Of a stretch of DNA of 64,000 nt, positions 8,618 through 17,765 are shown piece after piece. The notes under the pieces are model-generated. The model saw only the letters and a list, made by a program, of their open reading frames with translations, made no database searches and was not told the origin of the DNA. The DNA is from Actinoplanes sp. L3-i22 (GTDB lineage Bacteria; Actinomycetota; Actinomycetes; Mycobacteriales; Micromonosporaceae), in contig NZ_AP024745.1 of assembly GCF_019704555.1 (NCBI RefSeq), positions 10,529,501 to 10,593,500 of the forward strand. Direction: 5' to 3'. The stretch's first letter is position 1. Each line of letters begins with the position of its first letter. Both the position numbers and the translations under genes were made by a program.

Positions 8618-9817
8618 TCAGCAGACCTTGAACGTGCTGCAGGCCGTGGCGATCGGGATGGCCAGGCCGATCCCCTCCGCGTCGCGGGCCTTCGCGGTGG
8701 CCAGGCCGACCACCTGCTTGCTGGTGTTGACGACCGGGCCGCCGGAGTTGCCCGGGTTGATCGGGGCGTCGAACTGGATGGTCGGGCCGTCGGCGTCGTC
8801 CTCGCGGTAGGCGCTGATGACGCCGGTCGTCACCGTGTCGTCGAGGCCGAGCGGGGCGCCGACCACGACCACCTGCTGGCCGGGCTTGACCTGGCCGGCG
8901 AAGACCGCGAGGGGCTTGATGGTCTTCTTGGCGACCAGGAGGGCCAGGTCCTTGGACTCGTTCACCTTGACGATCGTGGCGTTGATCTTGGTGGAGCCGC
9001 GTTCCAGGGTGACCGCCTTGTTGCCGGCCTTCCAGATCGATTCGACCACGTGGAAGTTGGTGAACAGGTTCGCGGTGCCGTCGGCGGCCTTGGTGCCGAC
9101 CGAGAACGCGGTGCCGGTGAAGTCGCCGGCGCGGACCCGGAAGACGCTGGGCAGGGCGGCGGACGAGATGCCCTCCGGGTCGAAGACGTTGGTCAGCGCC
9201 TTCTCCAGCTCGGCGCTGCGGTTCTGCTCGCCGGCGACCGCGGAGGCCAGGTCGTTGCTGCTCTTGATCATGGTTTCGATGCGGTAGGCCTGCCAGCCGG
9301 TGACCACGAGCAGGAGCACGACGAGACCGAGAATGATCGGCTTGGCGCGGCCGCCGAAGGAGAATCCGGACGCCCTGGGCGCGGTCTGCGGGACCTCGTA
9401 GGCCGGGGGCGTGTAGGCCGGCGCGGAGTAGGCCGACGAGGGCTGGTCGGACCAGCGGGGGGCGGCGGCCTCGGGCTGGTGCCAGGCCGGCGCGGCGGGT
9501 TCGGCCCGCTGCCACGCGGGGGCCGCGGGCTCGGCTTGCTGCCACGACGGGGCGGCGGGTTCGGGCTGCTGCCACGACGGCGCCGACTCCCAGGATCGCG
9601 GCGCCTGCTCCTGAGGCTGAGCCCGGGCCGCCCACGGGTCCGCCGCGCGCCGGTAGTCGTCCTCGTAACGCTCGGCCGGGGCGTGCCGCTCGGACGAGGC
9701 CGGACGGTCGGAGCCGTAGCCCTCGCCCGCGGAGGACGCGGAGGACCCGGAGGCGTAACGATCCCGGCGCGGCTCCGGAGAACCGGCTGGGGTGAAGGGC
9801 TCGTAGGTGGCGGTCAT
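8618..9817 (-). CDS. Membrane-anchored trypsin-like serine protease
   Basis: 399 residues. The cytosolic N-terminus (1-157) is rich in Pro, Ala and Trp, with four copies of a ten-residue SWQQxEPAAP-type repeat at about 81-120. One membrane span (about 160-178, PIILGLVVLLLVVTGWQAY) is followed by a coiled linker. The extracytoplasmic protease domain has a complete triad: His256 in TNFHVVES, Asp290 in ESKDLALL, Ser358 in NPGNSGGPVV. There is no PDZ domain, unlike HtrA. The ATG at 9817 is chosen; the upstream frame is unrelated. Divergent from rnd. Confidence 0.88.
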   Translation of the reverse strand: MTATYEPFTPAGSPEPRRDRYASGSSASSAGEGYGSDRPASSERHAPAERYEDDYRRAADPWAARAQPQEQAPRSWESAPSWQQPEPAAPSWQQAEPAAPAWQRAEPAAPAWHQPEAAAPRWSDQPSSAYSAPAYTPPAYEVPQTAPRASGFSFGGRAKPIILGLVVLLLVVTGWQAYRIETMIKSSNDLASAVAGEQNRSAELEKALTNVFDPEGISSAALPSVFRVRAGDFTGTAFSVGTKAADGTANLFTNFHVVESIWKAGNKAVTLERGSTKINATIVKVNESKDLALLVAKKTIKPLAVFAGQVKPGQQVVVVGAPLGLDDTVTTGVISAYREDDADGPTIQFDAPINPGNSGGPVVNTSKQVVGLATAKARDAEGIGLAIPIATACSTFKVC

Positions 9818-9995
9818 CCGCACGGCCTCCCGGTGGTTTCGGCGTGGCACCCGGGTATACGGAGCAAACCGCGCAATGGTTGAACCCAGAAGCTGTGCGT
9901 CAGCTATGAGATCCGGAACCGGAAGTCGATCGAGAAATCGGCGCGCCGGGACCCGGCTGCGCACGGCAAGGGTGTGACCCCCGTACGGTTACGGA

Positions 9996-11297
9996 GTGAC
10001 CGACGAAACACCCCTGCGCCGTCGGGACACGCCAGAGCCAGCAGGGGACGGACCGCACGACGTGCCGCCCGACCCGAGTTCTGGCGGTCCCGAGGCTGTT
10101 CCCCTGACGGCACCGCGCGATGGCACCCCCGCTCCAGTGGAGAGTTCGGCCGAGCTCGCCGAGATCGTGGCCCGGTTCGCGGCGGGCACCGGACCGGTGG
10201 CCGTGGACGCTGAACGCGCCTCCGGCTACCGCTACACCCAACGGGCCTACCTGGTGCAACTGCGCCGGGCCGGGGCCGGCACCGTGATGATCGACCCGCT
10301 GCCGCTGGACGACCTGCGCACCCTGGACGCGGCTCTGGCCGACACCGAGTGGGTGCTGCACGCCGCCAGTCAGGACCTGCCCTGCCTGGCCGAGCTCGGG
10401 ATGAAACCGCGCCGGCTGTTCGACACCGAGCTGGCCGCGCGGCTGGCCGGGTTCGAGCGGGTCGGCCTGGCCGCGCTCACCGAGCACCTGCTCGGCTTCT
10501 CGCTGGAGAAGCACCACTCGGCGGCGGACTGGTCGACCCGGCCGCTGCCGGATTCCTGGCTGACCTACGCCGCGCTGGACGTGGAGCTGCTCACCGACCT
10601 GCGGGACCTGCTCGCCACCGAGCTGGACCGGCAGGGCAAGGCGGCCTGGGCGGCGGAGGAGTTCGCCGCGCTGGTGGCCGGCGCCGACCGGCCGCCGCGG
10701 GTGCGTGCCGACCCGTGGCGCCGGACGTCCGGCATCCATCGGGTGCGGGGCGCGCGGGCGCAGTCCCGGGTGCGCGCGCTCTGGTACGCGCGGGACGGCG
10801 TCGCCGCCCGTCGGGACTCGGCGCCCGGCCGGGTGCTGCCCGACTCGGCGATCGTGGTCGCGGCCGAGGCCGACCCGAAGGACGAGCGCACCCTGCTCGC
10901 CATCCCGGGCTTCGGCGGTCGCTCGGTGCGCCGCCTCGCGAAGATCTGGCTGGACGCGCTGGACCAGGCGCGGGCGCTGCCGGACGACGCGCTGCCGGTG
11001 AACCTGCCGGTGGAGGGTCCGCCCCCGCCGCACCGCTGGGCCGAGCGCGACCCGGTGGCCGCGGCCCGGCTGGCCCGCTGCCGCGGGGTGGTGGTGGGCA
11101 CCGCGGAGACGCACCGCCTGCCCCCGGAGAACCTGATCAGCCCGGACTACATCCGCCGGCTGGCCTGGTCACCGCCGGACGACATCAGCGCGCAGACGGT
11201 CTCCGACACGCTGCGCGGCTTCGGCGCCCGCAACTGGCAGGTCGGCCTGATCGCCAGCCAGCTCGCCGCGGTTCTACCCGCGCCGCTCACCGACTGA
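9996..11297 (+). CDS. rnd: Ribonuclease D family 3'-5' exonuclease with HRDC domain
   Basis: 433 residues. The DEDDy exonuclease core is at about 50-230. Exo I is AVDAERASGYRYTQRAYLVQ (Asp and Glu metal ligands), Exo II is WVLHAASQDLPCLAELG, and Exo III is WLTYAALDVELL (Tyr and Asp). An HRDC-like helical domain occupies about 265-360 (DERTLLAIPGFGGRSVRRLA). It probably trims structured RNA or tRNA precursors. GTG start at 9996. It is homologous by position to Rv2681. Followed on the same strand by repeat copy 2. Confidence 0.9.
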   Translation: MTDETPLRRRDTPEPAGDGPHDVPPDPSSGGPEAVPLTAPRDGTPAPVESSAELAEIVARFAAGTGPVAVDAERASGYRYTQRAYLVQLRRAGAGTVMIDPLPLDDLRTLDAALADTEWVLHAASQDLPCLAELGMKPRRLFDTELAARLAGFERVGLAALTEHLLGFSLEKHHSAADWSTRPLPDSWLTYAALDVELLTDLRDLLATELDRQGKAAWAAEEFAALVAGADRPPRVRADPWRRTSGIHRVRGARAQSRVRALWYARDGVAARRDSAPGRVLPDSAIVVAAEADPKDERTLLAIPGFGGRSVRRLAKIWLDALDQARALPDDALPVNLPVEGPPPPHRWAERDPVAAARLARCRGVVVGTAETHRLPPENLISPDYIRRLAWSPPDDISAQTVSDTLRGFGARNWQVGLIASQLAAVLPAPLTD

Positions 11298-11307
11298 ACG
11301 GGGTTTT

Positions 11308-11440
11308 GCGGTTTGACCGCGCCCACCCACGGACGTCGCCCTTCCGGTCTGAGCGTTCTGGGCGCCCAGCGCCCTGCTCAGATCGGAAGGGTCCCCGCGG
11401 GAGCGACGATCAGTTATTGGCCGCAGCATCGGCAATGAAG
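11308..11440 (+). repeat. Interspersed structured repeat, copy 2
   Basis: From the end of the stem-loop block at 11317 it is almost identical to copy 1. The stem CCCTTCCGGTCTGAGC (11339-11354) pairs with GCTCAGATCGGAAGGG (11375-11390), around the inner GGGCGC-CCA-GCGCCC hairpin. Then GGAGCGACGATCAGTTATTG and GGCAATGAAG at the end. It lies downstream of rnd on the same strand and about 140 bases ahead of the fadA start. The 11298-11581 gap holds no gene. Confidence 0.85.
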
Positions 11441-11581
11441 CTCTTGACCTTGGGTTGTCTGTTCTTCTGAGTCTCCGGCGGAAACCTTGCTGTGACATTT
11501 CGGCGAGGGCCTGGCAGCCGCTAGTTACCGACGAGTAGCATTCCCTGCACATTTGGGTTCACGCCCGCAAGGAGGCTTGCT

Positions 11582-12778
11582 GTGCCCCGTGAAGTACGCG
11601 AGGTCGTCTTCGTCGACGGCGTCCGCACCCCGTTCGGCAAGGCGGGCGGCATGTATGCCGAGACCCGCGCCGACGATCTGGTGATCCGTTGCATCCGCGA
11701 GCTGATCAAGCGCAACCCCCAGCTCCCGACCGAGCGGGTGGACGAGGTCGCGATCGCGGCCACCACCCAGACCGGTGACCAGGGCCTGACCATCGGCCGG
11801 ACCGCGGCGCTGCTGGCCGGCCTGCCGAAGACGGTGCCCGGCTACGCCGTGGACCGGATGTGCGCCGGCGCGCTGACCGCGGTGACCAACGTCGCCGGCG
11901 GCATCGCGATGGGGGCGTATGACATCGCCATCGCCGGCGGTGTCGAGCACATGGGCCGGCACCCGATGGGCGAGGGCGTGGACCCGAACCCGCGGATCCT
12001 GACCGAGAAGCTGGTCGACCCGTCCGCCCTGGTGATGGGCGCGACCGCGGAGAACCTGCACGACCGGCTGCCGCACATCACCAAGGAGCGCACCGACCGC
12101 TTCGGGCTGAACTCGCAGCTCAAGACGGCGAAGGCGTATGCCGACGGCAAGCTCCAGCCGGACCTGGTCCCGGTCGCGATCCGCAGTTCCGAGCTGGGCT
12201 GGGGCCTGGCCACCGTGGACGAGGCGCCCCGCGAGACCTCGCTGGAGAAGCTGGCCACGCTGAAGACCCCGTTCCGCCCGCACGGCCGGATCACCGCGGG
12301 CAACGCGGCCGGCCTGAACGACGGCGCCACCGCGGCCCTGCTGGCCGACGAGGCGACCGCCCGTGAGCTGGGCCTGCCGGTGGCGATGCGGCTGGTGTCG
12401 TACGCCTACGTCGGCGTCGAGCCGGAGATCATGGGCTACGGCCCGATCCCGTCGACCGAGAAGGCCCTGAAGAAGGCCGGCCTGACCATCGACGACATCG
12501 GCCTGTTCGAGCTGAACGAGGCGTTCGCGGTGCAGGTGCTGGCCCTGCTGGACCACTACGGCATCGCCGACGACGACCCGCGGGTCAACCCGTGGGGCGG
12601 CGCGATCGCAGTCGGGCACCCCCTCGCGTCCTCCGGCGTGCGCCTGATGACCCAGCTCGCCCGGCACTTCGCCGAGCACCCCGAGGTGCGGTACGGCATC
12701 AACGCCATGTGTATCGGTATCGGCATGGGTGGCACCGTGATCTGGGAGAACCCGAACTGGGAAGGCTTCGCGAAGTGA
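11582..12778 (+). CDS. fadA: Acetyl-CoA acetyltransferase / 3-ketoacyl-CoA thiolase
   Basis: 398 residues, normal for a thiolase. Nucleophilic Cys94 in VDRMCAGALTAV, GGVEHMGRHPMG, the NEAFAVQ motif near 318, the GHPLASSG histidine near 350, and the second cysteine in NAMCIGIGMGGTVIWE near 380. It cleaves 3-ketoacyl-CoA in beta-oxidation. GTG start at 11582 with a strong upstream AAGGAGG. The stop overlaps the fadB start (GTGA at 12775-12778), so this is a translationally coupled pair forming the beta-oxidation multienzyme. Confidence 0.94.
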   Translation: MPREVREVVFVDGVRTPFGKAGGMYAETRADDLVIRCIRELIKRNPQLPTERVDEVAIAATTQTGDQGLTIGRTAALLAGLPKTVPGYAVDRMCAGALTAVTNVAGGIAMGAYDIAIAGGVEHMGRHPMGEGVDPNPRILTEKLVDPSALVMGATAENLHDRLPHITKERTDRFGLNSQLKTAKAYADGKLQPDLVPVAIRSSELGWGLATVDEAPRETSLEKLATLKTPFRPHGRITAGNAAGLNDGATAALLADEATARELGLPVAMRLVSYAYVGVEPEIMGYGPIPSTEKALKKAGLTIDDIGLFELNEAFAVQVLALLDHYGIADDDPRVNPWGGAIAVGHPLASSGVRLMTQLARHFAEHPEVRYGINAMCIGIGMGGTVIWENPNWEGFAK

Positions 12779-14838
12779 TCGAGAACCCGAACGAGGTCGT
12801 CACCAAGGCGCTCGTCCGCTCCGTCCGGGTCCCCGGGCTGGACAAGCCGGTCGCGCTGATCACGCTGGACAACGGCTTCGACCACAAGAAGCCGAACAGC
12901 TTCGGCCCGGCCGGGCTCGCTTCGTTGGACGCCGCGATCACGGCCGCCACCGAAGCGGACCCCGCGTTCATCGCGATCACCGGCAAGCCGTACATCTTCT
13001 GCGTCGGCGCGGACATCACCGGCATGCCGCTGATCTCCTCCCAGGAGCAGGCGCTCGAGCTGGGCGAGCTGGGCCACCGGGTCTTCGCGCGGCTGAAGAA
13101 CAGCACGATCCCGACGTTCGCGTTCGTGAACGGCGCGGCGCTCGGTGGTGGCCTCGAGGTCGCCCTGCACTGCCACTACCGCACGGTCTCCACCGGTGCG
13201 GCGGCGCTCGGCCTGCCCGAGGTCGCGATCGGCCTGATCCCCGGCTGGGGCGGCAGCCAGCTGCTGCCGAACCTGATCGGCATCGCCGGTGCGGCCCAGG
13301 TGATCCTGCAGAACCCGCTGACCCAGAAGGTGCTGCGTCCGAAGCAGGCCAAGGAGATGGGCGTCGCCGACGCGCTGTTCGAGGCGGCCGACTTCCTGGA
13401 GGACTCGCTGGCCTGGGCGGCCGGCGTGGTCCAGGGCAAGGTCACCGTCGAGCGCCCGGAGATCGACCGGGACATGTGGGACGGCGTGCTCTGGTTCGCC
13501 AAGAACCAGCTGGACGAGAAGCTGCACGGCGCGGTCCCGTCCGCGAACAAGGCGCTGGAGCTGCTGGCCCTGGCCAAGGAGGCGTCCTTCGAGGACGGCA
13601 CCGCGGCCGAGACCGAGGCGCTGGCCGGCCTGATCATGGGCGACGAGGCCCGGGCCAGCCTGTACGCGTTCGACCTGGTCCAGCGCCGGGCCAAGCGCCC
13701 GGTCGGCGTGCCGGACGCGAAGCTGGCCCGCAAGGTCACCAAGGTCGGCATCGTCGGCGCCGGTCTGATGGCGTCCCAGCTGGCCCTGCTCTTCCTGCGC
13801 CGGCTGCAGGTCCCGGTCGTGCTGACCGACCTGGACCAGGCCCGGGTGGACAAGGGCGTGGCGTACGTGACCGGCGAGATCGACAAGCTGGTCGGCAAGC
13901 GCCGGATGGACGAGGGCACCGCGGCCAAGCTGCGCGGCCTGATCAGCGGCTCGGTCGACCGCTCGGTCTTCGCCGACGCGGACTTCGTGATCGAGGCGGT
14001 CTTCGAGAACCTGGACCTGAAGAAGCAGATCTGGGCCGAGTTCGAGAAGATCGTCAAGCCGGAGGCGATCCTCGCCACCAACACCAGCTCGCTCTCGCTG
14101 ACCGAGATGGCGGCCGACCTCGAGCACCCCGAGCGGGTCGTCGGCTTCCACTTCTTCAACCCGGTCGCGGTCCTCCCGCTGCTGGAGATCATCAAGGACG
14201 AGAAGACCGACGACGCGACGCTGGCCACCGCGTTCGCCGTCGGCAAGGAGCTGAAGAAGTCCTCGGTGCTGGTCAAGGACGCCCCGGCGTTCGTGGTCAA
14301 CCGGGTGCTGACCCGCTTCACCAGCGAGGTGTTCAAGGCGGTGGACGCCGGCACCCCGCTCGAGGTGGTGAACGAGGCGTTCGACCCGATGGGCCTGCCG
14401 ATGCGGCCGGTCGCGCTGCTGCAGCTGGTCGGGCCGGCCGTGGCGTACCACGTGGGCGAGACGCTGCACCGGGCCTTCCCGGAGCGGTACGTGGACAGCC
14501 CGAACCTCAAGAAGATCGTCGACGCCGGCCTGCCGCTGCTGGTCGACGACGAGATCAACACCGAGGTGGTCAAGCTCCTCGAGGTCGGCGACACCGTGCT
14601 GACCGGCGACGAGGTGCGCGCCCGGGCGCTCGCCGCGCTGGCCGAGGAGATCCGGATCATGCTGGACGAGGGTGTGGTCGCCGAGGCGCAGGACATCGAC
14701 CTGTGCATGATCCTCGGGGCCGGCTACCCGTTCCACCTGGGTGGGATCACGCCGTACCTGGACCGCAGCGGCATCGCGGAGCAGGTCACCGGCAAGCGCT
14801 TCCTGCCCGCGGGTCTGGCGAACGTGCGCCGCGCCTGA
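12775..14838 (+). CDS. fadB: Multifunctional enoyl-CoA hydratase / 3-hydroxyacyl-CoA dehydrogenase
   Basis: 687 residues. The crotonase domain (about 1-200) has FCVGADITGMPL and ALGGGLEVALHC, forming the oxyanion hole, and LPEVAIGLIPGWGGSQLLP with the catalytic Glu. The NAD-binding 3-hydroxyacyl-CoA dehydrogenase domain starts near 320 (KVGIVGAGLMASQLAL), with VGFHFFNPVAVLPLLEII carrying the catalytic His. Helical C-terminal domains begin with DAPAFVVNRVL. It acts with the preceding thiolase. The GTG start at 12775 overlaps the thiolase stop. A strong terminator follows. Confidence 0.94.
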   Translation: MIENPNEVVTKALVRSVRVPGLDKPVALITLDNGFDHKKPNSFGPAGLASLDAAITAATEADPAFIAITGKPYIFCVGADITGMPLISSQEQALELGELGHRVFARLKNSTIPTFAFVNGAALGGGLEVALHCHYRTVSTGAAALGLPEVAIGLIPGWGGSQLLPNLIGIAGAAQVILQNPLTQKVLRPKQAKEMGVADALFEAADFLEDSLAWAAGVVQGKVTVERPEIDRDMWDGVLWFAKNQLDEKLHGAVPSANKALELLALAKEASFEDGTAAETEALAGLIMGDEARASLYAFDLVQRRAKRPVGVPDAKLARKVTKVGIVGAGLMASQLALLFLRRLQVPVVLTDLDQARVDKGVAYVTGEIDKLVGKRRMDEGTAAKLRGLISGSVDRSVFADADFVIEAVFENLDLKKQIWAEFEKIVKPEAILATNTSSLSLTEMAADLEHPERVVGFHFFNPVAVLPLLEIIKDEKTDDATLATAFAVGKELKKSSVLVKDAPAFVVNRVLTRFTSEVFKAVDAGTPLEVVNEAFDPMGLPMRPVALLQLVGPAVAYHVGETLHRAFPERYVDSPNLKKIVDAGLPLLVDDEINTEVVKLLEVGDTVLTGDEVRARALAALAEEIRIMLDEGVVAEAQDIDLCMILGAGYPFHLGGITPYLDRSGIAEQVTGKRFLPAGLANVRRA

Positions 14839-14853
14839 CCGAGATTTTCGTTA

Positions 14854-14882
14854 CGCCCCCGCCCGGATGCCGGGCGGGGGCG
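14854..14882 (+). terminator. Rho-independent terminator after fadAB
   Basis: Perfect 13-bp stem CGCCCCCGCCCGG / CCGGGCGGGGGCG with an ATG loop, followed by TTCTCTTT. It lies 16 bases past the fadB stop. Confidence 0.85.
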
Positions 14883-14944
14883 TTCTCTTTGTCATACCAC
14901 CCGGTTAGGCTGCGCCGCGTACCCCCTGATCCTGGAGTCCGTCG

Positions 14945-15829
14945 ATGTCGCAAGACCCATACGCAGGGCCGCCCTACCCCGGTGTGCCGAATCCGAACGT
15001 CCCGGGGCCCGATCCGGCTCCGCCGCAGCCGCCCACCCAGCCCTTCACGCCGGGGTACGCGCAGCCCGGCTACCCGCCGCAGGGGCCGCCCGCGCCGCCG
15101 TACGGTCAGCCGGCCTACGGCCAGCCCGGGTACGGCCAGCCGGTCTACCCGCAGCAGCCCACCTTCCCGCCGATCCCGCCGGCGCCGAAGAAGTCGTGGA
15201 CGCTGCCGATCGTCCTGGTCTCGATCGCGATCGCGCTGGTGCTCTGCGTCGGTGGCCTCGCCGTGATCGGCATCGTCTACGGCGACGACCAGAAGGACAC
15301 CACGTCCACCTCCAGCAGCACCCCGGCCGAGCCGGACAGCACGACGGACAGCACCGAGGCGCCCGCCGAGGACATCACCGTCGCCGAGCCGAAGACGCTC
15401 GGCGGCCGGCCGAAGCTGGACACCAAGGAGTTCAACGCCGTCACCACGACGATGGAGGACGGGCTGCTCAAGGGCTACCCGGGTGCCACCACCTCGTTCG
15501 GCGCGTTCTACGGCGCCCCGGCGAAGAAGAACATGGTGATGGCGATCGCGGTCGCCGCCCCGATCCCGAACCCGGGGCTCGAGCTCGACCGGAACTTCAC
15601 CAACATGAGCCTGACCGGGCTCGCGGTGGACGACATCATCGAGGTGCCCACCGGGACCTACGGCGGGGCCGCCAAGTGCGGCAACAGCGAGTCGGCCGGC
15701 ATCGACCTGGCGGTCTGCGTCTGGAGCGACGACGGCAGCGTCGGCATGCTGGTGTGGTACTACTCCTCGGCGAGCAAGGCGAAGTCCGAGTTCCCGAAGC
15801 TGCGCGCCCAGATGGAGAAGGTGGGCTAA
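14945..15829 (+). CDS. Single-pass membrane protein with proline/glycine/tyrosine-rich N-terminus
   Basis: 294 residues, unknown function. Residues 1-80 are a cytosolic Pro-Gly-Tyr-Gln-rich tail with YGQPAYGQPGYGQPVYPQQP repeats. One membrane helix lies at about 85-112, followed by a Ser/Thr-rich linker (115-140). The extracytoplasmic domain (about 145-294) contains two cysteines (AAKCGNSES and LAVCVWSDDG) that could form a disulfide. ATG at 14945. Its last 4 bases overlap the 3' end of the convergent histidine kinase. The architecture is common in Micromonosporaceae; no enzymatic motif is seen. Confidence 0.82.
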   Translation: MSQDPYAGPPYPGVPNPNVPGPDPAPPQPPTQPFTPGYAQPGYPPQGPPAPPYGQPAYGQPGYGQPVYPQQPTFPPIPPAPKKSWTLPIVLVSIAIALVLCVGGLAVIGIVYGDDQKDTTSTSSSTPAEPDSTTDSTEAPAEDITVAEPKTLGGRPKLDTKEFNAVTTTMEDGLLKGYPGATTSFGAFYGAPAKKNMVMAIAVAAPIPNPGLELDRNFTNMSLTGLAVDDIIEVPTGTYGGAAKCGNSESAGIDLAVCVWSDDGSVGMLVWYYSSASKAKSEFPKLRAQMEKVG

Positions 15830-17058
15830 CCACCGATCCGCGGCACGCTCGCGGTCGCGGCCACCACCGGCGTGGTGTCCGCGGCCGGCAGCGACACGGT
15901 GACCTCCAGGCCGCCGTCGGCCAGGGCGATCGCGGAGACCGTGCCGCCGTGCGCGTCGCACACCGCGCGCACGATCGACAGCCCCAGGCCGGAGCCGCGC
16001 GACCCGGTCCGCTCCCAGCCGCCCCGGCGGAACGGCTCGAACAGGCCGGGCACCTCGGCCTGCTCCACCTCGTGGCCGGTGTTGCCGACGATCAGCCGGG
16101 CCTGCCCGTCCACCGACATGGTGCGCAGCCAGAGCCGGCCGAGCAGGTGGTTGTACCGGATCGCGTTCTCGATCAGGTTGCCGGCCAGCCGGTCCAGCAG
16201 GCTCGGGTCGCCGACCACCGGCGCCGCCGTGAGGTCGGTGGTGATCTCCAGCCGCATCCGGTCGGCCTCGTCCTTCACCGCCGACAGCGCGTTGGTGGCG
16301 CTCATCGCCAGGTCGGCCGGCACCTTGCGGACCAGCCGCCGGCCGGACTGCGCCTCCGAGCGGGCCAGCACCAGCAGCGCGTCGACCAGGCCGTTCGCCC
16401 GCATCGAGGCGTCGCGCACGACGCGGGCCATCCGCCGGTACTCCGCGACGTCGGCCTCCGGGTCGCTGAGCGTCACGTCGATCTCGGTGCGCATCACCGC
16501 GAGCGGGGTGCGCAGCTCGTGCGAGGCGTTCGCGACGAACCGTTTCTGCGACTCGAACGCCTCGGCCAGCCGGTCCAGCATCGCGTCGAACGTCCGGGCC
16601 AGCTCGGCCACCTCGTCGTCCGCCCCCGCGTACCGGATCCGCTGGTCCAGGGTCTCCTCACCGAGCCGCTGGGCGGTCTGCGTGACGGTGTGCAGCGGGC
16701 GCAGCGCCCGGCGGGTCACCAGGTAGCCCCCGGCGGTGCCGATGATGCCGATCGCGACAAGCGCGCTCAGCCCCTTGACCAGCAGCTGGTCGGAGGCCTG
16801 ATCGATCATCTCGTTCTGCCAGGAGCGGGCCTCCCGGGTGGTGCCGTCGTTCAGCGTCACGGTCGAGCCGGCCAGCAGCTCGTCGGCCGGGTGCAGCGAC
16901 TCGTCGATCAGCAGCCAGGACAGCACGATCAGCACCGCGCCGGCCGCGACCAGCAGGATCCCGTTCAGCAGGGTGAGTCGCAGGCGCAGGGTGGGCCGCA
17001 GCAGCCGGTGCAGCACACTTCCCCGCTGCAGGCCCTGCTGCCCCTGGTAGACCGTCAC
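15826..17058 (-). CDS. Two-component sensor histidine kinase
   Basis: 410 residues. Two membrane helices (about 29-51 and 92-114) flank a short 40-residue extracytoplasmic segment. HAMP follows at about 115-168. In the HisKA domain, phosphoacceptor His180 sits in VANASHELRTPLAVM. The ATPase has N box NLIENAIRYN, G1 (GNTGHEV, degenerate), F box LFEPFRRGG and G2 GSRGSGLGLSIV. It is coupled to its response regulator by a GTGA overlap. The small sensor loop suggests a membrane-level or protein signal; the propeller genes upstream are candidate partners (inference). Confidence 0.92.
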   Translation of the reverse strand: MTVYQGQQGLQRGSVLHRLLRPTLRLRLTLLNGILLVAAGAVLIVLSWLLIDESLHPADELLAGSTVTLNDGTTREARSWQNEMIDQASDQLLVKGLSALVAIGIIGTAGGYLVTRRALRPLHTVTQTAQRLGEETLDQRIRYAGADDEVAELARTFDAMLDRLAEAFESQKRFVANASHELRTPLAVMRTEIDVTLSDPEADVAEYRRMARVVRDASMRANGLVDALLVLARSEAQSGRRLVRKVPADLAMSATNALSAVKDEADRMRLEITTDLTAAPVVGDPSLLDRLAGNLIENAIRYNHLLGRLWLRTMSVDGQARLIVGNTGHEVEQAEVPGLFEPFRRGGWERTGSRGSGLGLSIVRAVCDAHGGTVSAIALADGGLEVTVSLPAADTTPVVAATASVPRIGG

Positions 17059-17717
17059 TGCAGGACGACCCGGTAACCGGCGCCGACCACGGTCTCGATC
17101 AGCGGCGGGTCGCCGAGCTTCTTCCGCAGGGTCATCACGGTCACCCGGACCGTGGTGGTGAACGGGTCGGTGTTCGCGTCCCAGACCCGCTCCAGCAGCT
17201 CCTCGCTGGACACCACCGCGCCGCTCGCCTTGAGCAGCACCTCCAGCACGCCGAACTCCTTGTTGGTCAGGTCGATCGGCACGTCACCCCGGGTCACCGC
17301 CCGGCGGCCCGGGTCGAGCACCAGGTTGCCGACGCTGAAGACCGGCGGGGCGGGCGGGGTGGCGCGCCGGCCCAGCGCCTGCACCCGGGCCACCAACTCG
17401 TCGAAGGCGAACGGCTTGGGCAGGTAGTCGTCGGCGCCGAGGGTCAGGCCCTCGACCCGGTCGGCGACCGAGGCGGCCGCGGTGAGCATCAGCACCCGGG
17501 TCAGCGCGCCGGACTCGACCAGGGCGGCGCAGATCTCGTCGCCGTGCATGCCGGGCAGGTCACGGTCGAGCACGACGACGTCGTAGCGGGTGACGTAGGC
17601 CATCTCGTGGCCCTCGAGCCCGTCGTACGCCACGTCCACCGCCATGCCGTGCCGCCGCAGCCCGCGGGCGATCGCGTCGGCCATCGTCCGCTCGTCCTCC
17701 ACCACCAGAACGCGCAT
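17055..17717 (-). CDS. OmpR-family response regulator
   Basis: 220 residues. The receiver has the acidic pair in VVEDERTMADAI and phosphoacceptor Asp51 in VVVLDRDLPGMHGDE, with conserved Thr/Lys (LMLTAAAS, DYLPKPFAFDEL). The winged-helix DNA-binding domain spans about 128-220 (DLTNKEFGVLEVLLKASGAV, TVRVTVMTLRKKLGDP, VVGAGYRVVLQ). It overlaps the kinase start by 4 bases and lies 48 bases downstream of three tandem propeller genes. Confidence 0.94.
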   Translation of the reverse strand: MRVLVVEDERTMADAIARGLRRHGMAVDVAYDGLEGHEMAYVTRYDVVVLDRDLPGMHGDEICAALVESGALTRVLMLTAAASVADRVEGLTLGADDYLPKPFAFDELVARVQALGRRATPPAPPVFSVGNLVLDPGRRAVTRGDVPIDLTNKEFGVLEVLLKASGAVVSSEELLERVWDANTDPFTTTVRVTVMTLRKKLGDPPLIETVVGAGYRVVLQ

Positions 17718-17765
17718 CGCAGACCCTCCGTACCACCGACCGGCCCCGGCGGCCGTAGCTGAAGG